A DNA stretch of 64,000 bases, taken from JADKIH01 sp031417395. Its GTDB lineage: Bacteria; Bacteroidota; Bacteroidia; AKYH767-A; 2013-40CM-41-45. The first letter of the stretch is position 1, and every line of letters begins with the position of its first letter. The notes under the pieces are model-generated. The model searched no databases, had not been told where the DNA came from, and saw nothing but the letters and a program-made list of their open reading frames with translations. The translations under genes were made by a program, and so were the position numbers. Location of the stretch: contig JANOVM010000052.1 of NCBI GenBank assembly GCA_031417395.1, positions 62,001 to 126,000 on the forward strand. The letters are read 5' to 3'. This document shows positions 54,391 through 63,645 of this stretch, piece by piece.

Positions 54391-57300
54391 TTAATTTTGT
54401 GAAGCATTGAAATTCAAAGAGAAAATACCCGAATCGAGCCAAAAGTTTTCTACTTCACTCATACTTTGAACCTGTAAATTGAAGAAATTTTTATTGATAG
54501 GATTTCCGTCATGGTCTGTAACTTCTTCCAAAGTCAATTTTTCGATATCTTCGTTCATATCACGCGAGATTGTAACTTTTAGCGGCATTCCTCTGCGTAT
54601 TTTATCTTTTTCTTTTTGAATTTCCTGTTGAACCTGATTTATTGGCGGATAATCTTCATCAAATCGCCCCAGCACGCGGTCTTCAATTTTGAAATCGTTA
54701 TAATCAAGCGTGTAGAAAGGACGGGAAGGATATGCCGGCTTATCCTTCTGCCGAACTCCTATTCGGAACGGCAAAGAAGCAACATCAACCTTTGCGTGAT
54801 TGTTTTCCGGGGAAATAAATGTGGTTAGATATGCCAATGAATCCTCGTTGAGTCTGCCGAAATAGAAAGTCGTGGGCAAAAGTTTCTTTTTCAATTCCGA
54901 AAGATTTAAGGCAAAACCGTTCAATCCGCCATTCTCTGCAATTTGTCCTATCATCGCGCCGGTTGTAATGATAGATTTCGGATTGATAAACTTTCCGTTG
55001 CCGTTGATAAACGGATAGCGCTTGTCTTCGGGATACCAACGACCTACGTGATAATCATTCATTGATTTCAGATGATTGGGCCAAATTGCAAAATGATCAA
55101 TGAACAAGTCAGACAAAGGTTTAAGAGAAGTCGGGCGACCTGAAAGCAATACAATATCGCAAGCATAATCCGAAAGAAGTAAAGAAATTTCGGCAATCAA
55201 CGAATCAAAGGTTTTTTCAACAATATCAGAAACAACTTTCTTTTTGTAAGTCCATTGCAAATCGGTAAATTCAAAGCTGAAACTGTCTTTGAAATGTTGT
55301 AACACAGCTTGCGTTGGCGGATTTTTTCCGAAAATATCGGAGTACGACAGAATTAAGTCGTCTTTATTTTCTTTCAGTAATTCAAGATAATATGAAACAA
55401 TTGGAACAGAAACTTGCAAGTTAAAATCGCCTCGTAGTCGGCGATTACGGAACGAAACGCCAGTGTTAGTTCCGAGAAAAGGTTGCAAAATTTCTACAGG
55501 TTTTTTACTGAGCTGTCTTAATTTTTGCTCTATGGGCGAGTTTTGTCCTTCAATAACAAGTTGTTGTACAAGTTGTTTCATTAAATCATCGCCTGCTAAA
55601 TAAAAACTTTCCCAAAATAGCGGTACAGGTATTAATGTACATTGCGCACTGCTGTCTTCGTATTTGTATGCGGCAATCATTACATCTGTTGTACCTGCAC
55701 CAATATCCACCGAGCCGATTGTAAGCGACTTTTTGTTGTAGTCTTCCAAATCGCTACGCACTTTTCCGTATAAATCAAAATAATCCTTTACGTTTTTCTG
55801 ATAACGTTCTTTTATTTCACGATAAAGAAAAACAAATTGAGAAGAAGTTGCTTCGTCGTAAATCCATTCGGTGCGTTCTTCTTTTGCAGAAAGTTTTTTG
55901 GCAGATGGAATAACTTGTATTCTTTTAGAGATTTCGGTTTCGTCTATTTCTATAGAATAGGTATTTTCAAAGAAGCGGTCAAGCATAATAGCGGCATCTT
56001 CGGCACATTTGCGCAGTGCAATTTGCTCTTTTCGAGACATAGCAGTTGGACAGGTAACAATAATACGTCCGATTTTTCGAGGCATTGATATGTATCCCCA
56101 ATGTTTGCGCTGCTCATAACTGTTGATTTGCATTTTTGCCTGAGACAGAATTTCGAGAAAAGCGAAAGTCATCAATGCTTTACGGGAATAGCGGTTTTTG
56201 ATTGAGCCATCGCCCAAAGTTCCGTCTTCGTTTAATTGCTCCGAAATGCCCTCAATATAAATCGGTAGGGCGGTTTCGCCATCTAATTGCACAAATTCCC
56301 ATTCCTGTTTTTGTGGTTTTTCATCCCACAAAAAGCGTTTCGGACTTGAAAAAGTACTTATCTTTTCCGCCCCTGTATTCATATTAGTTGCCTGGTGAAT
56401 CAGCCGGTTTGCTTCTTCCCCCAAACGAATCAATGAGGGATATACAAATTGACGACTGTTTTCTAAACCAAATTTTCCGCCAAAATTGGCTTCACGGAAA
56501 GCCAATCTCATATCAAAAGAATCACGATATTTGTTGAGTGAGCCGTTTGCGACAAACGTTGTAAAATCTTGCAATTCAAGCGGACTTGACTTCGTAAAAT
56601 CGCTGTTGTCAAATAAAACAGCACAAGTACGGGAATTACCAATATCAACTACTAAATCAACATTTCCATAAGCCGCATTTTGATTGGAATACAAGGTGAC
56701 AATTGGTAAATTTCCAAATTGCTGTATATACCTATTGACATATATATATTGTGCCAAATACATCATTTTCGGCATATTTATTTTTTTGTCGTTGATATTA
56801 TCAATGCCGTGAAAATGTTTCAATACAAATTTATCTACCCATCCGCAATTTTTTTCTTCTGAGCAATAACCAACCAAACCTTCTTCGGTATTACATAAAG
56901 CATAATTTTTTAAAATATCGGCAGCATTTGTAAAAATTGGCGTTTCCTGCAAGTCTTCTTCTTCAAAACCTTCTTCCTTAAATGCAGTTCTCGTGTCAAA
57001 AGCCAACAGAAGATTATATTTCTTGATTTTGCTTTCTTGTCCGTTAGGAATTAGTTTGAAACGGCACCAATTTGTCGGTCCAAAATCTGACCGTTTGCCT
57101 TTGAGCTGAAAAAACGGCATCGGAAACCAAGTGTTTTCAAACTTAGTCCAATCAGATTCCTTAATTTTACTAACGGATATTTCGAAGCAACCCGAATCCT
57201 TTGCTTCCTCTGTGTCAATCGGAATTATGCAACTATCATCAAATTCATCGTCGTTCGAGATTGTTTCCCAAGAATCGGTAACTTTATAGTTATTGTTCAA

Positions 57301-57504
57301 AGTTGCATAACCGAGATTACTACCATATAAAATGTGCTTCTTTATCCAAATTTCTTCTTCCGAAAAGAAATGAGCGATTTCCAACTTTTTCTGTTGGTCT
57401 GCCATATCAAGCCATTCGTGAAAATACATTTTAAAGTTGTCGTTAAAATTGATTTCAAATGGAATGGTGAAAAATTGAATGCCTGTGTTTGCTATTAAGT
57501 TCAT
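54391..57504 (-). CDS. srfB: SrfB-like actin/Hsp70-fold ATPase
   Basis: 1037 residues, cytosolic. The start MNLIANTGIQFF matches SrfB of enterobacteria. The actin/Hsp70 ATPase motifs are in order: phosphate-1 VVDIGNSRTCAVLFD (285-299), phosphate-2 SVDIGAGTTDVMIA (598-611), adenosine motif IVLLSGRPTSL (784-794), followed by SIITTGAMIG (844-853). The 280-residue N-terminal region before the fold and the long insert are typical of SrfB, not of Hsp70. First gene of a nine-gene operon. SrfB is annotated as a putative virulence factor; the biochemical role is not established. Confidence 0.92.
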   Translation of the reverse strand: MNLIANTGIQFFTIPFEINFNDNFKMYFHEWLDMADQQKKLEIAHFFSEEEIWIKKHILYGSNLGYATLNNNYKVTDSWETISNDDEFDDSCIIPIDTEEAKDSGCFEISVSKIKESDWTKFENTWFPMPFFQLKGKRSDFGPTNWCRFKLIPNGQESKIKKYNLLLAFDTRTAFKEEGFEEEDLQETPIFTNAADILKNYALCNTEEGLVGYCSEEKNCGWVDKFVLKHFHGIDNINDKKINMPKMMYLAQYIYVNRYIQQFGNLPIVTLYSNQNAAYGNVDLVVDIGNSRTCAVLFDNSDFTKSSPLELQDFTTFVANGSLNKYRDSFDMRLAFREANFGGKFGLENSRQFVYPSLIRLGEEANRLIHQATNMNTGAEKISTFSSPKRFLWDEKPQKQEWEFVQLDGETALPIYIEGISEQLNEDGTLGDGSIKNRYSRKALMTFAFLEILSQAKMQINSYEQRKHWGYISMPRKIGRIIVTCPTAMSRKEQIALRKCAEDAAIMLDRFFENTYSIEIDETEISKRIQVIPSAKKLSAKEERTEWIYDEATSSQFVFLYREIKERYQKNVKDYFDLYGKVRSDLEDYNKKSLTIGSVDIGAGTTDVMIAAYKYEDSSAQCTLIPVPLFWESFYLAGDDLMKQLVQQLVIEGQNSPIEQKLRQLSKKPVEILQPFLGTNTGVSFRNRRLRGDFNLQVSVPIVSYYLELLKENKDDLILSYSDIFGKNPPTQAVLQHFKDSFSFEFTDLQWTYKKKVVSDIVEKTFDSLIAEISLLLSDYACDIVLLSGRPTSLKPLSDLFIDHFAIWPNHLKSMNDYHVGRWYPEDKRYPFINGNGKFINPKSIITTGAMIGQIAENGGLNGFALNLSELKKKLLPTTFYFGRLNEDSLAYLTTFISPENNHAKVDVASLPFRIGVRQKDKPAYPSRPFYTLDYNDFKIEDRVLGRFDEDYPPINQVQQEIQKEKDKIRRGMPLKVTISRDMNEDIEKLTLEEVTDHDGNPINKNFFNLQVQSMSEVENFWLDSGIFSLNFNASQN

Positions 57505-57575
57505 TAAAAATTTAATTTAGTAAGAATTTATTATTATTCTAATAAATTTGTTTTTGTATATTGGCAAAATTGTAT

Positions 57576-57833
57576 TTATTGGCAAGTTTTAGTTTGCGAG
57601 GCGGTTCCTGCTTCTTTCCAATGTTTGCAATTTGGGATAGATCCAAATAAAAAATGTGGGTTGGAAAAAAATAAAAATTTCCCGGGTCGGCTTGTGTTGT
57701 AGGCTGTCATTCCGATTTGTCTTACATTTCCGTCTTTGTATGTCGTCTTGTCAATTTTTATCATGTCGTTGTATTTTTTCTTAGGTTTGTTGGTAGCGTA
57801 TTGATAAATGCAGTAGCCGCGTTTATTTTTTAT
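57576..57833 (-). other. remnant open frame in the 819-bp gap upstream of srfB
   Basis: The gap 57505-58323 has no confident gene. A frame open from 57833 to a stop at 57576 reads like protein (GYCIYQYATNKPKKKYND, DKTTYKDGNVRQIGMTAYN, SIPNCKHWKEAGTASQTKT) but has no start codon before its internal ATG at 57764. Probably a gene fragment or the edge of a repeat element. The AT-rich DNA from 57505 to 57575 should hold the operon promoter, but no clear TTTG/TAnnTTTG pair is seen. Confidence 0.3.
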
Positions 57834-58070
57834 TTAAGGATAAGTATTATTCTTTTCTGTTGAATCCTCAAATAACAAAAATTTATATTATCACATTTAA
57901 AGATCATAAATAAAAACTAGCTTTTGCAATCTTTCAAACTTTCCATTAAAGCCAGCCCAATTTACAAATTTTCCTCAATCATTTAAACAATCATTTATCA
58001 AACATTATTTACCAAATATATGCCTTTAATCCTTTCCACCTCAGTTTCCACGTGAAAGTGAAACAAACCC

Positions 58071-58086
58071 GTCCGTATATACGGAC
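58071..58086. repeat. 16-bp perfect palindrome
   Basis: GTCCGTATATACGGAC, 237 bp beyond the end of the barrel gene and 567 bp upstream of srfB. Could be an operator or a repeat-element end; nothing else is visible from 57834 to 58323. Confidence 0.4.
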
Positions 58087-58323
58087 TGTAGTGTCCAAAA
58101 AAGGGTCGTCCATTCTTTAATAAAACTGAAACCGCTTTAAGTTCGAATTGAATAATACAACGGATGTAAAATTTCCAAAATACACTTTCACTATTATTAT
58201 TCCCCTAATGGAAAACAATCCTGGCAATAATCATCATTAGAAAATTTCTATGTCTTTTCATTTTGTTTGGTATTTTGAATGCCAATTTGTTCATTTTTTG
58301 GGTTACAATAAATTTTCCGAAAA

Positions 58324-59634
58324 TCAGTATTGATAGCTATAACAACTATAAAACTTTATGTTTAAACCGAATTTAAAATACCGGAAAGATGGCAGGTCTT
58401 TCTTATTAAATTCTTTTGATTGGTTAAATAGAGTCGTATTGTATGCCCCGTATAAATCGAGCCACTTTGTTAACTTTATTTTTGTCCCAAAATGAAAATA
58501 AATTGCTATTCCTTTTAAATCTGATTTCTGTGTACTATTAATTACTCTATTGTTACTATCAAGTACATTTTTTGAAAAGCTGTTTGAAATTAAGCCAGCA
58601 TCTGCGAGTAAACTTAAACCTCTTATCTGTGTATTAATGTATTCTCTTCCATATCCAATACTATAAAATCTCCAGGAATAAGCTATATGCTCGGGAAAAA
58701 CTGAATCTGAATTTGTTTTGTAAGTACTAGGTGCTTGAAAATAATCGAGAACCATATATTGTCGACGATATGGTTTACGCTTTCCATATTTATCATATAA
58801 ATTTGAATTGAAGGTTAGCCTGGCGCCGTAATAGGGTTCTTTATTAACAGGAATTGTATTCAGCAGTTTTTGATCTGAGGGATATTGATAATTATGAAAA
58901 AAATTTACATGATATCCTACAGTATAATATGGCGAAAATTCAAGGCTCGACATTTCTTGTGGACGGATAAACTGTGAAACATAGTAGATTTCATTTTTGT
59001 GAGTAAATATTCCATTAAATATTGTTTTAATTCTTTGCGTTCTGATTTCTTCAGCTTCTTTATATGTATTCTTAACTGTTTTTTGGATTGCAATTAGAGC
59101 AATACTACTTATCTCTTCACAAGTCATATGATTCACATCAATATAGGATAAATTTGAAAAAAAATCATCTAACAATGGAGTAGGTATACCAAATAGGAAA
59201 CTCAATCCTTTAACTGCTAAAATAAACTTCTCCCATTGACAATCATTTTGAAATAATGCAATCAATAAACTCATTCGGTAACTAAACTTGTCGGCATCTT
59301 GCTTTCTGCTGAGTTCATAATATATTTCTTGTGATGAATCAGATCTAAAGCTATTGATGTCATAGGAAACCTCGAATGGTGTTAAGCGTACATTATCATT
59401 ATTTAATGAAAAATTTGTTGTGTAGCTGCTTTTATAAGGAATTACAATTTCTTCAGGAGCATTTAGATGCCCAATTTTTAATGATATTGCATGATAGGAA
59501 GTATTATTAATTGTAATTTGATTGTGTCCTGTTCTGGCAATTGAAATCGATTGGCCAATTGCTGGTTCGCCTATTGATAAAAGCAACAGTAAATTGCTAA
59601 GTATGAAATATAGTAGGAGTTTATTTCTTTTCAT
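58324..59634 (-). CDS. outer-membrane beta-barrel protein, unknown
   Basis: About 436 residues from the ATG at 59634, which begins the signal peptide (MKRNKLLLYFILSNLLLLLS). A helical region in the middle (about 120-220) is followed by amphipathic strands rich in Tyr/Phe/Gly to the C-terminus (about 225-436; e.g. YGARLTFNSNLYDKYG, GIAIYFHFGTKI), ending YSYQY with an aromatic last residue as outer-membrane barrels do. A TAAATTTG -7-like element lies about 30 bp upstream. Not part of the srf operon, though on the same strand. Confidence 0.7.
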   Translation of the reverse strand: MKRNKLLLYFILSNLLLLLSIGEPAIGQSISIARTGHNQITINNTSYHAISLKIGHLNAPEEIVIPYKSSYTTNFSLNNDNVRLTPFEVSYDINSFRSDSSQEIYYELSRKQDADKFSYRMSLLIALFQNDCQWEKFILAVKGLSFLFGIPTPLLDDFFSNLSYIDVNHMTCEEISSIALIAIQKTVKNTYKEAEEIRTQRIKTIFNGIFTHKNEIYYVSQFIRPQEMSSLEFSPYYTVGYHVNFFHNYQYPSDQKLLNTIPVNKEPYYGARLTFNSNLYDKYGKRKPYRRQYMVLDYFQAPSTYKTNSDSVFPEHIAYSWRFYSIGYGREYINTQIRGLSLLADAGLISNSFSKNVLDSNNRVINSTQKSDLKGIAIYFHFGTKIKLTKWLDLYGAYNTTLFNQSKEFNKKDLPSFRYFKFGLNIKFYSCYSYQY

Positions 59635-59724
59635 TTTCGTTGAATTTAGATGATTCAAATTTAGATTGAGAATGATGGGAACTCTATTTGATTTATTTTC
59701 TTCTAGATGTACATTGTAAATAAT

Positions 59725-61410
59725 TTAATTAAATTTAATGTGTTGTACAATAATTTTACTTTGTTTTACGCATCTATCATCAGCATCAATATTTAGAATG
59801 TAAATTCCATTTGGAATACTGCTAAGGTCAATCATATAACATTGGTTCATTTTGACCGCTTCGACATCCATTCGTTTTCCTTCAAGTGAATAAAGATTCA
59901 AATAAAATTTACAGTTCTGATCAACTCTGATTTCGAGGAAGTCATTAACGGGATTGGGAAAAATATTAATTTCGCCAAAGTTTATATCTATTGCCTGAGA
60001 TTCAAATGTTTTCGAATTCCCATCATAATCAGTTTGTTTCAATCTGTAATATGATACCCCATAGAAGGGATGAACATCTTGAGCTACATATGTTATATCA
60101 TTTGTGGAATTTCCGTTTCCTTTTACTTTTAATAAGTCTTCCCAAAAAGCAGGTATTTCATTAGAAGCGCGTTGTATGGTAAAGTAATCATTGTTTATTT
60201 CGGAAGCAGTTATCCAATTAAGTTTAACTTTATTTTGGAAGGAGGAAACTGAAAATAATTTTAATTCGACTGGTAAATTTGTGATAGGAGGAGCCAAATA
60301 ATCCGGCATTATATTTGGCAAACCTAATGTACTTGTTCTTCCATTCAGAGAAACGCCTTGCGGTACAAAATTGCAGGCACTTCCAATTATATTGGGATAA
60401 TTAATTACATTTATGTTTGAATCACATTCCGAAACACAATAAATATTTCCATCAGGACCTGTCTGAATTGAGCCATACCAGTAACCCCAAGAGCATTGTG
60501 CTTTTGTAGGTTGCGATGCTAGAATAATTCCTGAACTGGCAATTGCAGAAGGTGAACCAGCATTTAGATTATATTGAATTACCTTAAAGGAAGAATTCAT
60601 GGTAGTTCCATATAATAGGGACCCGTCAGGACTGAACTCTACCCCATATGCGATTGAAAAAGGAGCCGATGAAGATGATTGTATGCTAATTTTATTTGAC
60701 GCAAAGCCTGTAGAGTTGTCGAAATCCAGCAAATCGAATTGTCCTTGAAAGTAACTTGCTATGGCTATTTTATTATTTTGTAAATTACCTTTCAGGTAAC
60801 CGATAGAATTCGGAACATTTACGTTACTGATAACTGGAACTGTCGAAAGCCCAGAGCTAGTCAAAAGGTATGAATGCAAGCTTCCGTTCGATGCATTAAT
60901 TATGATCCAATAATCTAACCCATTAGTGTGCTTTAATGCAGTTAATCGCTCTCTGGTATCAGTATAAACCAATACATTCTTTGTTGTAACTGCACCAAGA
61001 CCTGCATTCAATGCCATATTAACAATTGAGTAATTCAACCCAAAAAGCGCATTATGAAAAGAGCTGATGGTGAAAATGTAAAATATGGAGTCAGAACCAG
61101 GTTGTAAAACAATAATTGCACTTTGAGTGGAACTAGGGTGACCTAATAACCCCGTTCCATTAGTCATGGTATCCTGGAGTGCATTAAATACGGTGATTCC
61201 ATCGGTGCTGAAAAGCAGATTTCCAAGGGTATCTGACATTGTCGCACATCCTTCTGAGGTTGCAAGAGCACTATTATTTAATGCTGGGGTACCATTGCTA
61301 AAGTTTAATCTAACGTGATTTCCGAATGTCCAATTCCAAGCACGTTTCTGAGGGAATGTATTGTTACTTGAAATAATAAATAAAACGAAAATTAGTATTT
61401 TTACCTTCAT
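59725..61410 (-). CDS. T9SS-secreted propeller-like protein
   Basis: 561 residues: signal peptide (about 1-20), a beta-propeller-like region (about 22-385) with repeated patterns such as TMSDTLGNLLFSTDG and GVEFSPDGSLLYGT, a fibronectin-like domain (about 388-470, KLNWITASEINNDYFTIQRA), and a C-terminal T9SS type A sorting domain (about 480-561) with IFPNPVNDFLEIRVD and IPNGIYILNI. Cargo of the type IX secretion system, exported and either released or anchored. Function unknown. Confidence 0.88.
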   Translation of the reverse strand: MKVKILIFVLFIISSNNTFPQKRAWNWTFGNHVRLNFSNGTPALNNSALATSEGCATMSDTLGNLLFSTDGITVFNALQDTMTNGTGLLGHPSSTQSAIIVLQPGSDSIFYIFTISSFHNALFGLNYSIVNMALNAGLGAVTTKNVLVYTDTRERLTALKHTNGLDYWIIINASNGSLHSYLLTSSGLSTVPVISNVNVPNSIGYLKGNLQNNKIAIASYFQGQFDLLDFDNSTGFASNKISIQSSSSAPFSIAYGVEFSPDGSLLYGTTMNSSFKVIQYNLNAGSPSAIASSGIILASQPTKAQCSWGYWYGSIQTGPDGNIYCVSECDSNINVINYPNIIGSACNFVPQGVSLNGRTSTLGLPNIMPDYLAPPITNLPVELKLFSVSSFQNKVKLNWITASEINNDYFTIQRASNEIPAFWEDLLKVKGNGNSTNDITYVAQDVHPFYGVSYYRLKQTDYDGNSKTFESQAIDINFGEINIFPNPVNDFLEIRVDQNCKFYLNLYSLEGKRMDVEAVKMNQCYMIDLSSIPNGIYILNIDADDRCVKQSKIIVQHIKFN

Positions 61411-61600
61411 TTTTGTGTAGAGTTTGATAACTTATCTTTTAATTTCTAAAGACAAAATTACCAAGCTAATATGTTTCCATAAAGCATTTTAGAGGAAAGC
61501 TATTGGAATATAAAATTTACTTTTTAAAATTCTTTGGAGATTCTTTGGAAATTCTTATTTTTACGTATATTCTTAAAATTCAACAATTTAATTAAGCTAT

Positions 61601-62866
61601 ATGGGGTTAGAAATAAAACCTAATGAATCGTCTATAGTTTATCGTTACTATTTTAACTATGTTAGAAAGTTCTTTCTTACAAAAATCCCAAAGGATTGGA
61701 ATGAGGAATTAAATGGGTCTTTTCATGATTTTAAACAAAGTCCGTTAACAGAGTATATTGAAACAAAAGGGCTCGAAGGGAAAGAAAAGGTATCTTACAA
61801 AACAGTTCAAAATTTTGTTTGGCAAGGAAATACAAGCAAAAATATTTTTTTTATAATTATTAAACTGTTTTTAAGTGAGGATGAAATATTGTCTTATCAA
61901 AAATTTACATCCAATCCATTAAAGGTAACAAATGCTGATATTCAAAAAATAATTAAATCTCAGAAAAGAAATTCTAGTTTATTAGGTTCAAAGAAAAGTT
62001 CAATTGAGATTGTTGAAAAAACAAATCCCACTTTAATGAAATTTTATGGATTTTGTTCATTGATTACTGTTTGTTCTGATAAAAAAAATTATGAGTTGTC
62101 ATTTTTAGATATTAAAAGAAATACGAAAGTATATTCTGAAGGCATGAACAAAAAGAAATACAATGGGAAAGCGATAATGTTTAATCAGATGCTTCATGTG
62201 AATTTAGGGTTACGAGAATCTCACGAACAAAATTATTGTATCGATTATCTATTTCGATGTCCAGATTCCAATGAAAACTCTAAAGTTAAATTTTTACACG
62301 GATTTAGAAGTATGAAATCTGCGACTAACCGACCGTATGTAAGCAGAGTAATTCTATTTAATAGTAAATTTTGGGATAAATATGAAGAGGTCCCAATGTT
62401 TCCATTCGAGTATGATGCAAAGCATGAAATAAATACATACAATTCCGAGAGACTAAAACGATTGGATGAGATTTCAAATTTAAATATTAATATTGAAAAA
62501 TCTTTTATTTTTTTACAAGGCGAGGAGAATAATATGATACTTGGTTTTTTACAATTAGAAAGAGACATAAAACATAAAATTGAATATGGTGAAATATTTT
62601 TCAATTCATCCGTAAAATTAGCCCAGGACTTACAAAAAATGAATATTGATTCTGTTGAATATAATAAATGTTTAAAAAAATGTTTGCAACACCTTGATAT
62701 GGCATCCAAGCATTTATTTCAAAATCCCAATAATATTAAATCAATTTTATATGAAATTAATGAAGGTTCATTTTCAAAAATTGAAGGCATAAAAAATAAT
62801 ATTGGGTTCAATAGTGACAAGGAATCAGATAAATCTTATTTTTTTATTAAATCAATTGATCTATGA
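61601..62866 (+). CDS. orphan cytosolic protein, unknown
   Basis: 421 residues, no signal peptide or membrane helix, Lys/Asn-rich and AT-rich. The first about 110 residues are helical and could include a helix-turn-helix-like segment (KVSYKTVQNFVWQGN); the middle (about 145-260) looks like alternating strands; the C-terminus is helical. No family recognised. Divergent from the T9SS gene. Base composition is more AT-rich than the metabolic genes, which fits acquired DNA. Confidence 0.65.
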   Translation: MGLEIKPNESSIVYRYYFNYVRKFFLTKIPKDWNEELNGSFHDFKQSPLTEYIETKGLEGKEKVSYKTVQNFVWQGNTSKNIFFIIIKLFLSEDEILSYQKFTSNPLKVTNADIQKIIKSQKRNSSLLGSKKSSIEIVEKTNPTLMKFYGFCSLITVCSDKKNYELSFLDIKRNTKVYSEGMNKKKYNGKAIMFNQMLHVNLGLRESHEQNYCIDYLFRCPDSNENSKVKFLHGFRSMKSATNRPYVSRVILFNSKFWDKYEEVPMFPFEYDAKHEINTYNSERLKRLDEISNLNINIEKSFIFLQGEENNMILGFLQLERDIKHKIEYGEIFFNSSVKLAQDLQKMNIDSVEYNKCLKKCLQHLDMASKHLFQNPNNIKSILYEINEGSFSKIEGIKNNIGFNSDKESDKSYFFIKSIDL

Positions 62867-63021
62867 TTAAACTTCACTTGATTTTCTATTCATTAAACAA
62901 TATAGATTGATTAATATTTTATTCTATTTCTTAATCTTCGATTGTTTAATTTGGTCTTCTGATTAAAAGTAATAAGTATATGGAATTGACGGAATTTAAA
63001 ATGTTGGTTAATATTTTCAAT

Positions 63022-63567
63022 ATGAAAAGGAAGGGGCATTTATTTTTATTCTTACTTATATTGCCTTTTTCGAGTAACTCAATTAACAGAGATAAAATTG
63101 AATCAAATCCCGGTTTTGGTAAAGTCATTTCAATATTAGACGGGGACACGTATGATATTTTAGTGGAAGGCAATAAGACAATAAGAGTAAGAATGGAAGG
63201 CATCGATGCACCTGAAAAAGGTATGCCATTTTACAGAGTTTCAAAATCCTACTTAGGTGAAATGTGTTTTAACAAAAATGTTCGTTTAGAAGTGACAGGG
63301 AAAGACCTTCACGGAAGAACTTTAGCGTTCTCATATTTGGATGATGGAAGAGAATTGAGTCATGAAATGATCAAAGCTGGTTTGGCATGGCATTTCAAGA
63401 AATATTCTACGGACAAAGTTTTATCAAACTTGGAAATAGAAGCAAGGAATTCTAAACGCGGGCTTTGGGTTAATAAAAATCCAATGCCTCCTTGGGAAAA
63501 TAGACGATTACACCGTGAAGGTATTTCAACCAAGGATTTTTTCAATATAAAAGAAAGCCAGGAATGA
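63022..63567 (+). CDS. secreted thermonuclease-family protein (SNase-like)
   Basis: About 181 residues from the ATG at 63022, which begins a signal peptide (MKRKGHLFLFLLILPFSSNS). The SNase fold motifs are GKVISILDGDTYDI, the catalytic Arg in IRVRMEGIDAPEKG, KDLHGRTLAFSYLDDG with the second Arg, and GLAWHFKKYS. Ca-dependent phosphodiester cleavage of DNA/RNA outside the cytoplasm is expected. The frame is open to 62980 but that start gives no signal sequence. Confidence 0.88.
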   Translation: MKRKGHLFLFLLILPFSSNSINRDKIESNPGFGKVISILDGDTYDILVEGNKTIRVRMEGIDAPEKGMPFYRVSKSYLGEMCFNKNVRLEVTGKDLHGRTLAFSYLDDGRELSHEMIKAGLAWHFKKYSTDKVLSNLEIEARNSKRGLWVNKNPMPPWENRRLHREGISTKDFFNIKESQE

Positions 63568-63645
63568 TATTTAGTATATACCTGTTTAAATTTAGCTTCA
63601 GATATTGTTTTATTAAATTATTAACATAAATCCCTAAACTTGAAA

